DNA from: Rhipicephalus microplus
Lineage: Eukaryota; Arthropoda; Arachnida; Ixodida; Ixodidae
Assembly (NCBI RefSeq): GCF_043290135.1
Contig: NC_134703.1
Coordinates: 109,764,005 to 109,828,004 of the forward strand
Direction: 5' to 3'
DNA: 64,000 nucleotides
Shown here: positions 52,501-64,000 of the stretch, piece after piece
Layout: the number at the start of each line of letters is the position of its first letter
How positions within the stretch are numbered: the first letter of the stretch is position 1
Notes under the pieces: generated by a model
The model's database searches: none
What the model was told of the DNA's origin: nothing
What the model saw: only the letters and a program-made list of their open reading frames with translations
Translations under genes and position numbers: made by a program

Positions 52501-54450
52501 TATTCTAAACCGTCACACTGCCTAATAAAAAAAAACACTCATCTGTTGGCAAGTCACCCACAGTGGTTGTGCGCTACAGTTAATTGACGAACGAGAACCA
52601 ACAATATCTGTGACGCAACGACGGTGAACGGAAGACCCCGAAACGATGGAAGGCTTACGACAGCGGCGACGCACCAGTACATATTGATACAATGTGACTT
52701 CCGCTTACGCGAGCTAGCTGATACTTATGCCCTCCGGATGATGTGCGGCGCACGAGCCTGCGAGGTCCACCTGCGCGCGATCTGTGTTGAAAACAAAAGA
52801 AGAACGTGGAGGAAGAAGCAGAAGGGAATCTTCGGGACTGCTAGGAAATGCAAGTTAGAAAATCCTTTCCGTGGTTTTTGAATGAATTTATCCAAGCCTG
52901 TGATTCTGCCATTGGAGCCTCTATTTCTGGGTTTGCAAGTGCGGAAGTTTGCAAAGCAGTGCGGAATTATCTGAATGAAACGAGAAGACTAACAAACTAT
53001 TATTCTTCTGTCTCGACTTACACATAACTTTTCCCTCTTTACTTCGTTTTTTAAAGCTAGGTTCTGATCTAGGTTATTATCTATGACTAATACAAAAACT
53101 TTGTAGTAAGTACAAATCAGCGATCATGAAAATTTCATTCTGAAAGTTTCATTGTTTTCAATTTGTAAATTACTTTACTCTAAAACAGAATGATTCTTTA
53201 TAAGACCACTCAATTATTGGCCGATCCGCCACAGTTGGTATGAGCCACAAGTGAAGGGCCACAAGAATAAGAACAAGAGTCCGTTCTAGCTGTGTTATTA
53301 TTCTAGGACACAAGTTCACCCTGCCTACGTTAGTCTATCAAAAGTGTTCACTGAACTGTGCGTTACAATATAATAAATATAGGCGCGTGTGCTTGGTTAA
53401 AGCGTGAGCTTATTCCTGACATTTGGGAATACATCTCGTGTCGGTGGCTATCTGAGCTTTAGCTCGAAGCGCCAGTACGTTCTAGCTATTTCCAGCAAAA
53501 AAGTACAACGCAAACGTGAAGCAGTATAACACAAATTTCGACTATATGCGTGAAACATGCATGACGAATATGCTTCTATAGTCACAATGTACCCCATCTC
53601 ACGGCACGCTTGATAAACCAAATGACAGGCAACGCATGACGCTGATAAGCGTTTATTCTAAATAATCCTTATAGGCTTTACTATCGTCCGAACATCTGGT
53701 GGTTCCACGCCCGCAATCCACTGTCACTTGCATGTCTGAGAAGTTTAGCAGTGCTCGGTTCAACCACTGAAACAACACGGACGTGTCATGTCAGTCAGGT
53801 TGTCACTGCGTGGCCCTGCCATGTAGGCGTTCTTCACTGTGTGAAATTATTTGAACCGGGTCACGCAGCACGCAGACATGCGGACTTCAGAAGACTTTCA
53901 AGGCACTGCGTTCCCAGCGCTCATTAGTAGCAGCAGTCATGCTGCTGAGGTGGCGAGTGCAGCCAGCTGCTTGTCCAAGGTCATGTCTTGCTAGGTGTTC
54001 TTGAGACACACTGGGAAAAGCCACCCGATGGATGTCAAGAAGAAAATCAATAGTTGCCCGGAATGCAGCATGGATCGAATAGAAGTGCCGGCCCTGGCAG
54101 CGGTGGTGCTCCAAGAGGTCCCTTGAAGGCTGCAGTACCACTGTTCGAGCCAGCCGCGGCATTGGGCGCCGATCATGAACGTGGCTTCCACCTGGTGCAG
54201 GTCCAAGTTGGGTGGCCATCTGCTCTGGTTGTTGGTGATCGCCAAGAACCAGTTAGGCAATGTGGTACCACCGTCAGTCTTGTCGAATCGGCGTTTTCTC
54301 GAGACGGTTTCGAGATCCTCGATTGGGGACGACGGCTCGCTCGCGATCGCTCGTGGTAGTTCTCGTGAGCGCGGGTAAGCTGCCCTCGTGCACCATGAAC
54401 ATTTCAAAAAGAAAAAAAAAAGAAATATGCGTGAGCGCTTTGATGATGGT
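52500..54450 (-). pseudogene. family A copy 9, flank split by an insertion
   Basis: Inverse of copy 4. Frames 53887-54219 (110 aa, MATQLGPAPGGSHVH to ERSALKVF) and 53991-54407 overlap as in copy 4; the 212-aa frame of copy 4 is closed earlier here. AATAAACGCTTATCAGC lies near 53645. The 3' flank is interrupted at 52690-53380 by sequence that the left arm lacks. Confidence 0.55.
52690..53380. other. right-arm-only insertion
   Basis: Homology to the left arm stops after 'cgcaccagtacata' and resumes at 'ataggcgcgtgtgcttgg'. The insert carries the end of an 85-aa frame (52624-52881; LRELADTYALRMMCGARACE and RRTWRKKQKGIF fall in the insert) that I do not recognise, and otherwise AT-rich sequence. 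No terminal repeats, poly(A) or clear target duplication. Confidence 0.6.
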
Positions 54451-54719
54451 GCATATAATGATAATGATGATTATGATGATGATGGCGTAAAGGCATGGCT
54501 CTCACCCACTCTGAGTGAATGGCCAAGAAACGAGTAATTAGATAAGCGTAACCAAAGAGTACTTTGAGTGTGGTGGGCCAGTCGCGGATAAATAAAATAT
54601 TAATGACGGCAATGATGATTCCATATGTAATGGAACAGAACCATTCTCGAAAAAAGTGCAGTAACTGACTGTTATTACTCAAGCATTGTTGGGAAATGGT
54701 ATTGTAACAGTAATGTTAT

Positions 54720-54880
54720 TGTTATGAATTGACATCTCAAAACTGTGTGAAAATTGAGAGGTGGCGCTTAAGGAATCGCTCCGGAAATTTCGACCACTGT
54801 TATGATGCAGCAAATGAGAGAGGCCTCGAGCGACGCTGCCTCTAATAAAAATGCGGCCGTGGCAGCCGAATTATCAACAT
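54720..54880 (+). repeat. decayed Ruka-like SINE
   Basis: Partner of 23745-23905 and 8050-8205: 'tctcaaaactgtgtgaaaattg' to 'ccgtggcagccgaattatc'. Confidence 0.55.
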
Positions 54881-55179
54881 ATGAAACAAAGCGATAATAA
54901 AAAATAAAGATTTGTGCGCTATATTATAATGCATACTCTGCTGATAATAAATAGACAAATAAATTCACAAATATCTAAGTTTATTATAGTTACCAAGTGA
55001 AATGATATATATAAATATTTTATATTAGAGGCACACAAAGCACTGGATAATCACCGAATATAGGCAGGCCGAACAGCTATTCCGGCCACCAACATTGTGA
55101 ATATAGATAGGTACAATAATTTTTTTCCAGAAATGCAAATAGTCTCATGTAGGAAATGCTTCTGTTTATTATGACACAA

Positions 55180-55900
55180 AAGCGCCCACAGTTGCTAAGA
55201 GCTATATAGTTGTACTTTGTCCCACACGGCTCGCAGAGTGCGACTGCTGCCTTGGATGTGTAGCTTAGTCAGTGAAAAGTGCACAGTCGAATGAACGCTC
55301 TCCTGGGTGTGTTTGGCAAGGCTGAAAAAGACTGAGCAGAAGCAGATCGTCAGCCTTATAAATGACCAAAGAGAAGGGGCACCTTCTACCAGCTTAGTGA
55401 AATTGTTAGGAGCCACATTTCTACCTGGCAGTGAGCTCTTTATCGAAAAGCGTGCAGGTCACACTATCGATGCTGTGGAGCTATAAGCAGAGGTAGTGTT
55501 CATCGTTGGTATATGTTTTGGTCGTATCAACGCTTTCGCTAGTGATGCTAAGCTTACTAGTAGCACTATTCGTGGATATACTTAGGCAGGCATGTCATGT
55601 GGCTAGCTGGTCTACGTGTTTTTTGGCGGGAACATGTCAAGTTAAACGCTGTTATGTCGCTCATTGCGGGAACATGTCACGTCATCCACGTGGTACACTC
55701 ATGCACATTATTATACACGTTCATATGCCGTCCACATGCACCCTTCGTGACACAGTCATGTACATGTGTACACTATAATGATTTTTTTTCAGTAAGGACA
55801 TGAAATAAAGGAATAGGGTGCATTAATGCAAGGCACTGAAGCAAGTGTATTCTATGCGACAGTGTATTGTATGATCCGTAGATTGTAGAATTCAGCTTCT
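55180..55900. repeat. unit E non-coding part, right copy
   Basis: Matches 23000-23740 inverted and 8600-9250 direct. Frames 55506-55778 and 23144-23416 both start MVYVxVVSTLSLVM and keep open, but read through what looks like non-coding sequence; the third copy has the (TA)n run there. Confidence 0.65.
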
Positions 55901-56660
55901 GTCCCCTGAGTGACTACCCTGAACACTGCTGGAGGCGTTTACATACGCTTACAGCAGTATGTCATACCGAGACCAAGTCAACAAGACAAATTTGAACAAG
56001 TTGCTGCGGCATGACCCCGCATTCCAGCTGACATTCAGGGCATCACCTATGTTGGAGGGATCATGGTGCACGCTGACACCCCTGGCATGTCGCCATGAAG
56101 CCACAAAGACCACCATACCATGGCAACCACGCCATGTCTGCCGAGAGCAGACGCGGTGCACCACGAAGATAATCCTACGCAATAATCCTACTGAGATAAT
56201 CCTACGCTTCCCCTCCTAGGCCGTCTCTCACGGGCTTTCTGCTGCTTCATTCTGAGAAATTCGAAGTTATCGCACATGTGTTCTCAAACAGCGGTAGTTA
56301 TTGGCAGTGATACTGCAGGAACAAACAGCACATCCCTATGCTTACTTGAAGTTGCAGGCCCATTGTTTAGGCTTCAGGAGAAGGATGAGCAGGTCACGAA
56401 GTGACTCTATGGCGCAGTTCGATCTTTTTAAATTCCACTCAGGCGCTCCTGGTTTGCTAAAGGCGTCGTGCAAGGTGTGTGCGTCCCCTATGGATGCATT
56501 CCTCCAGACAGCTTCGAGGCATGATGCTTGGAACAACGGCTATCTCAGCGGGTCCGCCGAAGACATCATGAGTACAGGTCACCCCCTCTCCACAATGTAG
56601 CAAGGACACAAAAAAAATCGTGACATGAAAATACGCTTTGTAATAAATCTTACCTAATAG
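55900..56660 (+). pseudogene. unit E coding end, right copy
   Basis: The upstream frame (NKLLRHDPAFQLTF) is shifted by one base near 56040 relative to the left copy. The C-terminal frame 56301-56600 (99 aa) is open here and ends KVCASPMDAFLQ, RHDAWNNGYLSGSAEDIM, STGHPLSTM, TAG, then AATAAATCTTACC at about 56640. The left copy keeps the last ~48 codons. Confidence 0.45.
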
Positions 56661-57058
56661 GCTGGCCTATTGCTCGTTTACAATTTTTATTTATATAATG
56701 TTTTGTTCTCAGTGTAAATTTCCAGTGTTTATTGGCATCACAGCTTTTCTTTAAACACCCAACCACCCAGTTCGACATCTGTACAGATTTGTGGTTGAGC
56801 ACAGCGAGGAAAACAATACCAGAATAACTTATGATAATCAGAAATTAACATGAAATCCTGGCATTTTCATTCGTGTCAGCCGCCTACTACGGAGAAGTCA
56901 TTGTTACCGAGTCCAAAGGTATATCTGGATGGAAAAGTATAAAGATAATATTTGAGTAGAGATAAAACGTAAACAACAAATATATATATATGGTGACGTA
57001 AAGTGACGAAAGTGTGTTATCGGGGGACGGGGTGGAACAATTTGAGCTTTAAAAAAAT

Positions 57059-57087
57059 ATAATAATAATAATAATAATAATAATAAA
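57059..57087 (+). repeat. (AAT)n microsatellite
   Basis: About ten AAT units; the left arm has a shorter (TAT)n at 21855-21878. Confidence 0.95.
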
Positions 57088-57747
57088 CATTTTAAAAACT
57101 GTTGCTTATGGTAGTAACGTAGATGCTAGTACTATTTTTTGGGATTTGGGCTTTTGTGTATTCTAGGATTTGTTTACTAAAACAGTTGCGCTGAGATACA
57201 ATTGGTGTGATGACTTCAAAGTGTCATATGTAACGCGTTGACCCTTGAGAGAAACAAAGCGTTTTATAGTATTCCGGTTTTCTACCAGAGAACGGAAAAA
57301 CATGTAGAAGTGTATATATTTGAAAAATTTTCAATGAACTACCTAAGAGGTTTCTTCATCGAGTTCAAAAAAGGAATAAAAGAAATCATTCGCTGAGCTG
57401 TAATATCGCATGGTCTACTTGTATGTCACGTATGCTCTGCTTCCCTCCTTTGTTCTTTTTATTTTTTATTTACTACCAGTAAAAAGCAATGTGTCCACCA
57501 TTATTCTGTTCGTTGGCAAAGAAGCAACAATAGTTTTTGTTTCCTTGTATCCACATCGCTGTAACCGGCTTTGCCGGGCCTAGTCGCACAAGACGGGCCC
57601 GTTTCTTTGTATTCTTAATCGATGTGTATGATAAGTTATTATAGTAATATGCTTTTACTATTTATTATAATATATATTATATATTCAATTTATATGTATA
57701 TATAATATACTTGTTATATATTTATAATACCCCAATTCGTATATTCC

Positions 57748-57780
57748 TGGTATTCGCACCAAGACGAGGTGCGAATACCA
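57748..57780. repeat. perfect 13-bp hairpin, 7-nt loop
   Basis: 'tggtattcgcacc' and its exact reverse complement 'ggtgcgaatacca' flank 'aagacga'. The left-arm counterpart near 21160-21200 is only partly complementary. Confidence 0.9.
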
Positions 57781-58319
57781 CAGTGGTGTCTGTCTTTGTC
57801 CGTCTGTTTCAATAGCTTCGAGATCTAATGCTTATAATGACGACCTCAACAGCTTGTACAGCATGCTCGCGCCATTCCTCGAAGGAGCATGCCACCTGCT
57901 CTCGTGCGCCATGCGGGCTAGAAGTAATGAATCATGGCTGATAATTTAATATTACTGCTGGTAAGTGTCCACTACGGCAGCTGTATTAGGTGTATAGGTA
58001 AATAAAAAAGGAAGGCTTGCGGAATGAAAGACAAAACACAATATAGTGCAACAACAGTTATCACGTATTGTATTTCTATTCCACATAAGCGACCGGATCG
58101 ATTTCCTCATTATTTGGAGGGAAAATGGTGCGCTTCCATCACCTCTGAGGCAAAGTTGGAACCAGCAGCGGAGTAAGCATACGACATAACTTCCTCGAAG
58201 GTTTTGTATGTTGTGTGGAGGTAATGCCAGAGATGCTGTTTTCCTAGTAGTACCTGGGTCCCTGGCATGTCTGGCTAGGCTTGGCAATTCGTCAGTAATG
58301 CTCGGTTTTCCGAACTACG

Positions 58320-58930
58320 CACGTGTTACGTGGTCTTGGCGAAAACACATCGTGTGACTAGCTGTTGCGTGCGCTTATCGGGAACATGTCACGCGACCAG
58401 CTACTCCACCATGTCATAGTTTTAATTACACTACGAATGATTAGGCGATTTTGAGCGGAAACTTGTGCCATGATTAGTTGTTACGTGACGACTCGTAATT
58501 TTATAAATATGGTTGCTTGCTACGTGATGTTACCTGATTTTAGTCATGTGAATGATTACGTGTCTTACGTGATATTAATGAAGTGCCTAGATCTTCCATG
58601 ACTTCACATCAATTTACTCACGTGTCATACAGTTAAATTGGTTTTGGCAGCAATACATGTGCCTAGCAGTTATACTTGGTTTTAGCGGGAGCATGTGACT
58701 TAACCAACTCTTACGTGATGCTAGGTGCTTCTAGACACATGACTTCACGTCACGTAATGTTACGAAATATACGTGACTAGATGTCAAGAAGTTTTAGTCA
58801 AAGTACTGAACGTTACGTGTTAAACTTGCGAGACTACGTTTTTGTGATCTGCAGTCACGTCATTGGACGTTACGCGACGTTGTAATAACAAGTTGAGTAA
58901 GTAGGTGTTACTGGACGTTATGCAATGAAT
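58320..58930. repeat. TCACGTAA-motif cluster, right copy
   Basis: Inverse of 19925-20590 with most motifs kept ('gaaatatacgtgactag', 'acgtgtcttacgtgatatt'). Confidence 0.55.
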
Positions 58931-59310
58931 AGTCACATTATTATTACAACACATAGTCACATTATTTATTACATAGTTACATTAATTATTACAACACTTT
59001 CAAGAAATGTATTCCATGATGTCTTCAATGCGGACGATGTATTAAGAGCACAGAGTTAGACAGAATGTGTCAGATATATAGGGCGCATACGCACGGAAAG
59101 AAAAAATGGTCGCAGTATCGTTGTAAGTATAAAGAATCGGGTACTTTTTGTCGTATCCCATGAAGACAGAGGTTCGACGCCCGACGGAAGAACTTTCTCA
59201 TGAACGTCTCCTTTTTGTTTGGTAGCGCTACTCTGACAGCGTCAGATGCGTGACGCTGGTATGAACATCGGGTCTTACAGGAGCAATAACGACCAAATAA
59301 AGACCTACAA

Positions 59311-59412
59311 AAAGACCTACAGGTAGTCAATTTTCCGGAACCTTCCAATATGGCGTCTCTCATAACCATAAGGCGGTTTTCAGAGGTTAAACGGATGATA
59401 TCAATCAATCAT
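59311..59412 (-). repeat. Ruka-like SINE fragment
   Basis: 'caatatggcgtctctcataacc' and 'ggcggttttcagaggttaaac'. Partner 19467-19600. Confidence 0.75.
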
Positions 59413-59824
59413 TATTTCTTTTTATTCATTTATTTTTTTTATTTTTTACTCAACATTGTTCAAGTTACCTGCTAAATTAGAAATTATAAATCCTTGGCCT
59501 ATCCCCTTAATGGCTTTAAGCTCTACTGTTTTAAAGTCCAAACACAAGATATCTGTCCAGAGAAATACGTATGAGATTCCTAATACCATCATTTTTTGTA
59601 GATGGCAGTACTATCAGCCAAAGCTATAAAAGGTTAGTTATCAATTTTTTCAAAGTCTTTTCTTTTTCGCAAAATAAAACTTACAATGTTTGAGTAATAA
59701 GTTCACACGTTCTTCTATATGTCACGTTGTGTTATTGTTTTGAACTCTAATAATGCGTATTCACGTAGTAAATTATAGTGCGGCTGATCACCCTTGTGAG
59801 TATGAATCACATATTCAAGGCTGC

Positions 59825-59990
59825 AGCACGAACAGCTTGAACTGCAAGTGCTTGAGACCTGTGTGCTTAGATTTAGGTCCACGTTAAAGACCCCCAGGTG
59901 GTGTAAATTTGCGTAGCCCTTCATTACGGCGTCTTTCATATTCATATAGAGATATCGGGACATTAAACTCAACATTTATATAAATACATA
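59825..59990 (-). repeat. Ruka-like SINE
   Basis: 'gcttagatttaggtccacg', 'ttaaagacccccaggtgg' and 'cattacggcgtctttcatattc'. Partner 18895-19060. Confidence 0.8.
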
Positions 59991-60239
59991 ATGAAACCAG
60001 TAGAAGAGACCGACTTCAAAGCCAGTGTAGTATTCAAGAAGAAAATCAGCCGCTAAACACTTTGGAGACGTAGGTTTCGTAGGTCATAAGCAGTCAAACC
60101 TGAACACCTTCATAAAGGAAATGTTTTGGCGCATCATTTCGGCGTAAAGTGCATAAACTACATGTCTAGTATTTGATGGTATTGAACTGAATCGGCGCTC
60201 AATACTCATAAAGAAACTCGAAGGCAACACATAACTTCA

Positions 60240-61140
60240 ATAGGCGTTTATTTATAATACATTCATTGATAGTGCGTTGACGTTGCCTCTTTCGGGCCAC
60301 CGTACACGACTGGCTGATTCACTAACCGCAGCAATGCAGGATGCACCTGGACCTTGCTGCTCCAGTCAGGATGGCGTACTTGAGCGATGACGTTGCTGCA
60401 TCACCCCGCGGTCTATGTTACCTACGCAAAGGAACAACTCCTCGAGCGAGGCCACGCAGTACGAGGACGCAACGTCATAGTCACGCCAAGAGGCCGCCAG
60501 ACGATCCTGGAGCAGTTGCAGTGGTGCGCAGTGCGTTGAAAGACAGAGTGTCACCAGCTGCTCGTCCAATGTCGCTTCCCACTCGACGTCGTAGCGGAAT
60601 CTTGGTAGCTTCGAAGGTATCATGTCGTGTTTCAGAACAGGCTCTGCTTTAGTTGCAAGCGCAGTAAGGATGGAATGGGAGTACTGGCCGCGGAAGCAGC
60701 GCACCATGGTCTCCACCGGAGGTGGCAGTCCTGCCGTGCGAAGTAATGTTGGCGGTATGACAACGTGGCCTCGGCGGTGGTCACTGGTTGTAGAGCGTCG
60801 AGTCGTGCCCGGTCTTGTTCGGTCATTTGTGGCCATCCAGACCCCGCACTGGGGCACGCTGATGAGAGGTTGTACGAGGCAGGTGGGAACACAGCACGTC
60901 TTCTTTCAGGGACTTGTTTTTTCGAACGCTTCACAATTTAGAATGGCAGCTCGCTTAGCTCGCTCGCGCTGGTGCACGTGGACACGCGCCGCCTGGTCTC
61001 GGGCAATTTAGATGCCAAAATGTAGAAGAAAAAACAACGAACCCGAAAACCAGGTAGCGCAGAGTGAAAACAGGGACAGATGAAGATACTGTAGCAATGC
61101 GGAGGCAGACAGTCAACTAAAGCAAGCGTATTTATTAGAG
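60240..61140 (-). pseudogene. family B copy 2
   Basis: Inverse of 17740-18645. AATAAACGCCTATTG lies near 60246 (minus strand). The coding frame 60366-60857 is described separately. A second overlapping frame (60632-60934) mirrors 17969-18247 and is likely a shadow. Confidence 0.5.
60366..60857 (-). CDS. unrecognised ORF of family B, copy 2
   Basis: 163 aa: the 143-aa frame of copy 1 plus 20 residues, because the codon that is TAG in copy 1 is TGC here. Main segments: PPVETMVRCFRGQYSHSILT, KLPRFRYDVEWEATLDEQL and LQLLQDRLAASWRDYD. It is open throughout but unrecognised. Confidence 0.4.
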   Translation of the reverse strand: MPQCGVWMATNDRTRPGTTRRSTTSDHRRGHVVIPPTLLRTAGLPPPVETMVRCFRGQYSHSILTALATKAEPVLKHDMIPSKLPRFRYDVEWEATLDEQLVTLCLSTHCAPLQLLQDRLAASWRDYDVASSYCVASLEELFLCVGNIDRGVMQQRHRSSTPS

Positions 61141-61254
61141 TCAACTTGTGCCCACAAGTCTAATGGCTACGGTCGTTGAAGTCCGATTAGTAGAATTCTG
61201 CAGATATAACTGTCTTCCTCTTCTGCGCAGACAGAGTGCAGGAGCACGTGGCGC

Positions 61255-61428
61255 ATGCCAGCCGGGTCTGACCTGCATGGTGCTCGTGCCACGATGGTCG
61301 CGGCGGGCTACTTGAACGTGGCCAACATGTCGCGGCACTATCCCCCTCCTCAGATGCATCGTCATGATGCTTGGTACAATGAAAGGATGCATGTGCACTC
61401 TCACTCGTTTTGCGGCGATCTGTCATGA
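61255..61428 (+). CDS. unrecognised 57-aa ORF, His-rich tail
   Basis: Starts MPAGSDLHGARATMVAAG and continues YLNVANMSRHYPPPQMHRHD, then AWYNERMHVHSHSFCGDLS. The frame is open upstream to a TAA near 61208. The left copy (17482-17718, minus) lacks the TMVAAGYLNVANMSRHYP part but keeps the end in register, apart from a short local duplication of 'catggtgctcgtg'. It reads like a genuine protein end; the family is unknown. Confidence 0.35.
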   Translation: MPAGSDLHGARATMVAAGYLNVANMSRHYPPPQMHRHDAWYNERMHVHSHSFCGDLS

Positions 61429-61429
61429 T

Positions 61430-62587
61430 AGGGCTTCATGCGGACTATACTCGGCGACAAATATCTGTGGCAGCACAGCCAAAGCTACATGGGCGGAGCT
61501 TCTGTACATATGTTAATACGCCAAGTAATCTGTTTTCATGCGATTTCGGTTTCGGTTTGGCAAGCGCATCCAACATAAACTTATGGCACGACCACAATGC
61601 AAACAAATCGTTCAAAACAAGAACCTTCTTCGAGCTTTGCGATTTCTTTCGGAAAAAAGAAAGGTACGACCGAGCAGATACTTGGGGATTGCAACAGCGC
61701 AAAGCTAAAAAAATTATTTTGTTAATTGCAATGCACACATGGTCCGCATCGTTGTTTTTCTTCTTTTAGAGACGCAAGAATGTGCTGTAGTCACACGTTA
61801 TTTTTTAAGGAACGCGAAGGCAGCCACGAGCAACAGTAATCTTGACACTGATCGGTTATGAGTATACGGCTGACGTTCGTAAGTTGAAGTTGGTGGAACG
61901 CAGTCTTTACTCGCCAAGAACGCTGTTTAGGAACGCTGTTTTTTTTCTTCAGTGAACAGGATAATATACATGAACACATCTTTTACTCAGTCAATGCGCA
62001 AGGAACGACCTCCGTAGACACCAACGGGAGTGGTGTTACGGTATGCCATATTCAGCATTATCGTATCAACAATATTAGGCAGACGAAAGACGAACTAAGT
62101 ATGCAACGTGTTTAGAAAAAGGTGATTGGTTTAACGAAAGGCTTCAAATCGCACTTTTTCTTCTAAGCAGCTGGTTTTGCTGAAAACTGGAAGGTCTCCA
62201 GCGTCACTTTCAAGGTGGCTATAGCGATTATAGTCCCACTTCCGCTGATGATATCACTTTCACAAAAATACTCGGTAATTGCATGCGTGGGAGACAAAAT
62301 AGTTCTCGGCGCACCACTATCTTCATTTCTACCTGCTCAATGAATTCACATCACCTGACGAACAGCTTGTAAGCTTCGATGTGATCTTGTTGGAAGCGAG
62401 CGACGCTATTGTTGTTTACTGAAACAGGAAAAAGGTGCACTGTCACCAGAAAATCAGAAAACAAGAAACAGGAAATAATGAAAATCTGACATGGGTGCTG
62501 CTTCTTAATTTTTACGAGAACAATCTTTAACATAATATTGACATCTTTTCTTTTTAAATGCGCAACATTTTTTGGCAGCCTTTGGCG
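61430..62587 (-). other. satellite composite flank, right copy
   Basis: Inverse of 16376-17480. The paired frames 61410-61769 and 17303-17500 are kept only in part. No gene. Confidence 0.6.
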
Positions 62588-62834
<247 letters not shown>

Positions 62835-62849
62835 CCGCCTACGAATTTG

Positions 62850-63720
62850 AGCTCTCCTGGCCGTTTTGAGAATAGTATCCACACCAAATTTGGCATGGCA
62901 TAACATGACTGTATGAAAAATATATTTGACTCGTCATAACATGAACATATTACATGTATATTATGAATGTCATGATTTAACAATCATAGTTCTACAGCTC
63001 TTGCGGTGGTTTCGCTCACTGGGCATGTTGCAAAACTGGCATGGTATGGCAAGATTACATGGCGAACACAAGCGACAGACCCTAACATGGAAATCATGAA
63101 TTGCGTGTCATGTAATAACAAGACTACATTCCACGCTCATTATGCGATTGCGGCCGTTTATCTAGCGTCACATATACCAAACTTAATATTACAGTACGTG
63201 AGCGGATGACGAAGGTATGTGGCTGGTGCAAACGTGATAATCATGAGAGGCGTGTCATGTAACAACATGTCCACATGCCACACTCATGATGCGCTGGCGG
63301 CCGTCTCGGTAGCTTCACTTATATTAATTTTGGTGTTACGGGACGTGAATGTATGACGAAGGTATGATAATGGTGCAAACATCATAAACATGAGACTCAT
63401 GTTTTGTAACAACATCAGTACATGCCACGCTCATGATGCGCTCGCCGCCGTTTCGCTGGCTTAACATGTGACACGCTCGGTATTACGCAACGCGAAAGGA
63501 CGACAGAGATAGACGACACATCCAAACGTGGTAATCACAACATGCGTGTCATCTAAGAACATGACTGGATGCCACACTGATGATGTGCTCGTGGCGTTTC
63601 CCCAAGGTTCACATATGCCAATTTGGTATTAAGTGACGCCAATGAATGACGCAGGTATGCGATTGGTGAAAAGATGACAATCATGAGATGTGTGTCATAT
63701 GAGACCATGACTACAACATA
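62850..63720 (-). repeat. ~147-bp satellite, copy 3
   Basis: Inverse of 15480-16315; monomers at the same spacing with 'gccgtctcggtagcttca' and 'catgagaggcgtgtcatg'. Confidence 0.82.
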
Positions 63721-64000
63721 CAGTCAAGGCGCCATTACCTTTCGACGTGACGTGGTTCGCGTGCTCCCCGGCATTCATTTCGTAGCGTCACGCCTGCGTT
63801 GCCACGCCAGGTGCAGGTCATACCATATACTCGCGGGCGCAGCCGCGCTGTGTTGCTGTGACGCATGCGCGTTTCAACACGTTCGGCGTCCCTCCGTCAT
63901 AAAAAGGGGGAGACTCAGTGTTGTCTCCAGCATGTCACATTTCACGCATGTCACATTTCAGCATGTCACATTTCGCACCGGTTGCCGTCAGGCCGCGCCG
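63720..64000 (-). other. GC-rich island of satellite, right copy
   Basis: Inverse of 15174-15480. Near 63926-63982 there is a local repeat of 'cacatttc(a/g)gcatgt'-type sequence that the left arm lacks. No gene seen. Confidence 0.6.

Larger units (their letters stand above)
56661..58319. other. long non-coding stretch of IR3 arm
   Basis: Inverse of 20591-22250. Contains (AAT)n at 57059-57087, an AT-rich block (57640-57730) and a hairpin (57748-57780). The 111-aa minus-strand frame 57952-58287 has no open partner in the left arm, so I do not call it. Confidence 0.6.

Noticed and set aside
57952..58287. 111-aa minus-strand frame with MPSLARHARDPG start
   Set aside because: No open counterpart in the left arm and no recognisable domain.

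Overview
This window looks like nuclear DNA of a hard (ixodid) tick. The main clue is about a dozen copies of a short tRNA-type SINE with the look of the ixodid 'Ruka' family: its core reads 'gggtttaacgtcccaaaac' then 'cgccgtagtggagggc'. The degraded I/R1-like LINEs carrying RNase H, the GATA/GACA and CAGA microsatellites, and the absence of any bacterial-style operon fit this. I find no confident intact host gene. What remains of coding sequence is retroelement pol in pieces and several small unrecognised ORF families.

The layout is a mosaic of old repeat units inside three large inverted repeats. IR1 pairs about 320-5640 with 36840-41500, IR2 pairs 2830-5315 with 9563-12047, and IR3 pairs 15174-29963 with 47980-64000 (running off the right edge). 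IR1 and IR3 are interlocked: the right arm of IR1 lies in the spacer of IR3. IR2 arms are colinear to within 1 bp over about 2.5 kb. IR3 arms differ at several percent of bases and by many indels, some of which can be polarised with a third copy at 6650-9548.

Units by region: 1-5640 holds a dispersed unit D with a 92-aa ORF, a LINE 3' end, an inverted Gypsy fragment and a family A copy. 5640-6500 is a GC-rich element packed with GCGCATGCGC motifs. 6650-9548 is a third copy of a block that also sits in both IR3 arms. 9563-13060 is a second family A copy followed by a broken Gypsy pol. 13140-14015 is a microsatellite-bearing foldback element. 14680-16375 is a ~147-bp satellite ending in (GATA)n. 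16400-29963 (left IR3 arm) contains family B, SINEs, an E-box-like motif cluster, gene-like fragment E, two family A copies and unit D. 29964-32190 is a LINE. 32230-36830 is further A, D and E units in decay. 36840-41500 is the IR1 right arm. 41690-42940 is another satellite composite. 42945-47880 is a near full-length, broken LINE on the minus strand. 47980-64000 mirrors 29963-15174.

The unit order A then D recurs along the plus strand near 24-26, 28.6-33.8, 35-36.8 and 37.2-40.4 kb. This suggests an old tandem array of a few-kb unit (A is an unrecognised, once protein-coding family ending at AATAAACGC) that was then partly inverted and invaded by LINE, SINE and Gypsy elements. The region resembles heterochromatin or a piRNA-cluster-like graveyard; that role is inference only.
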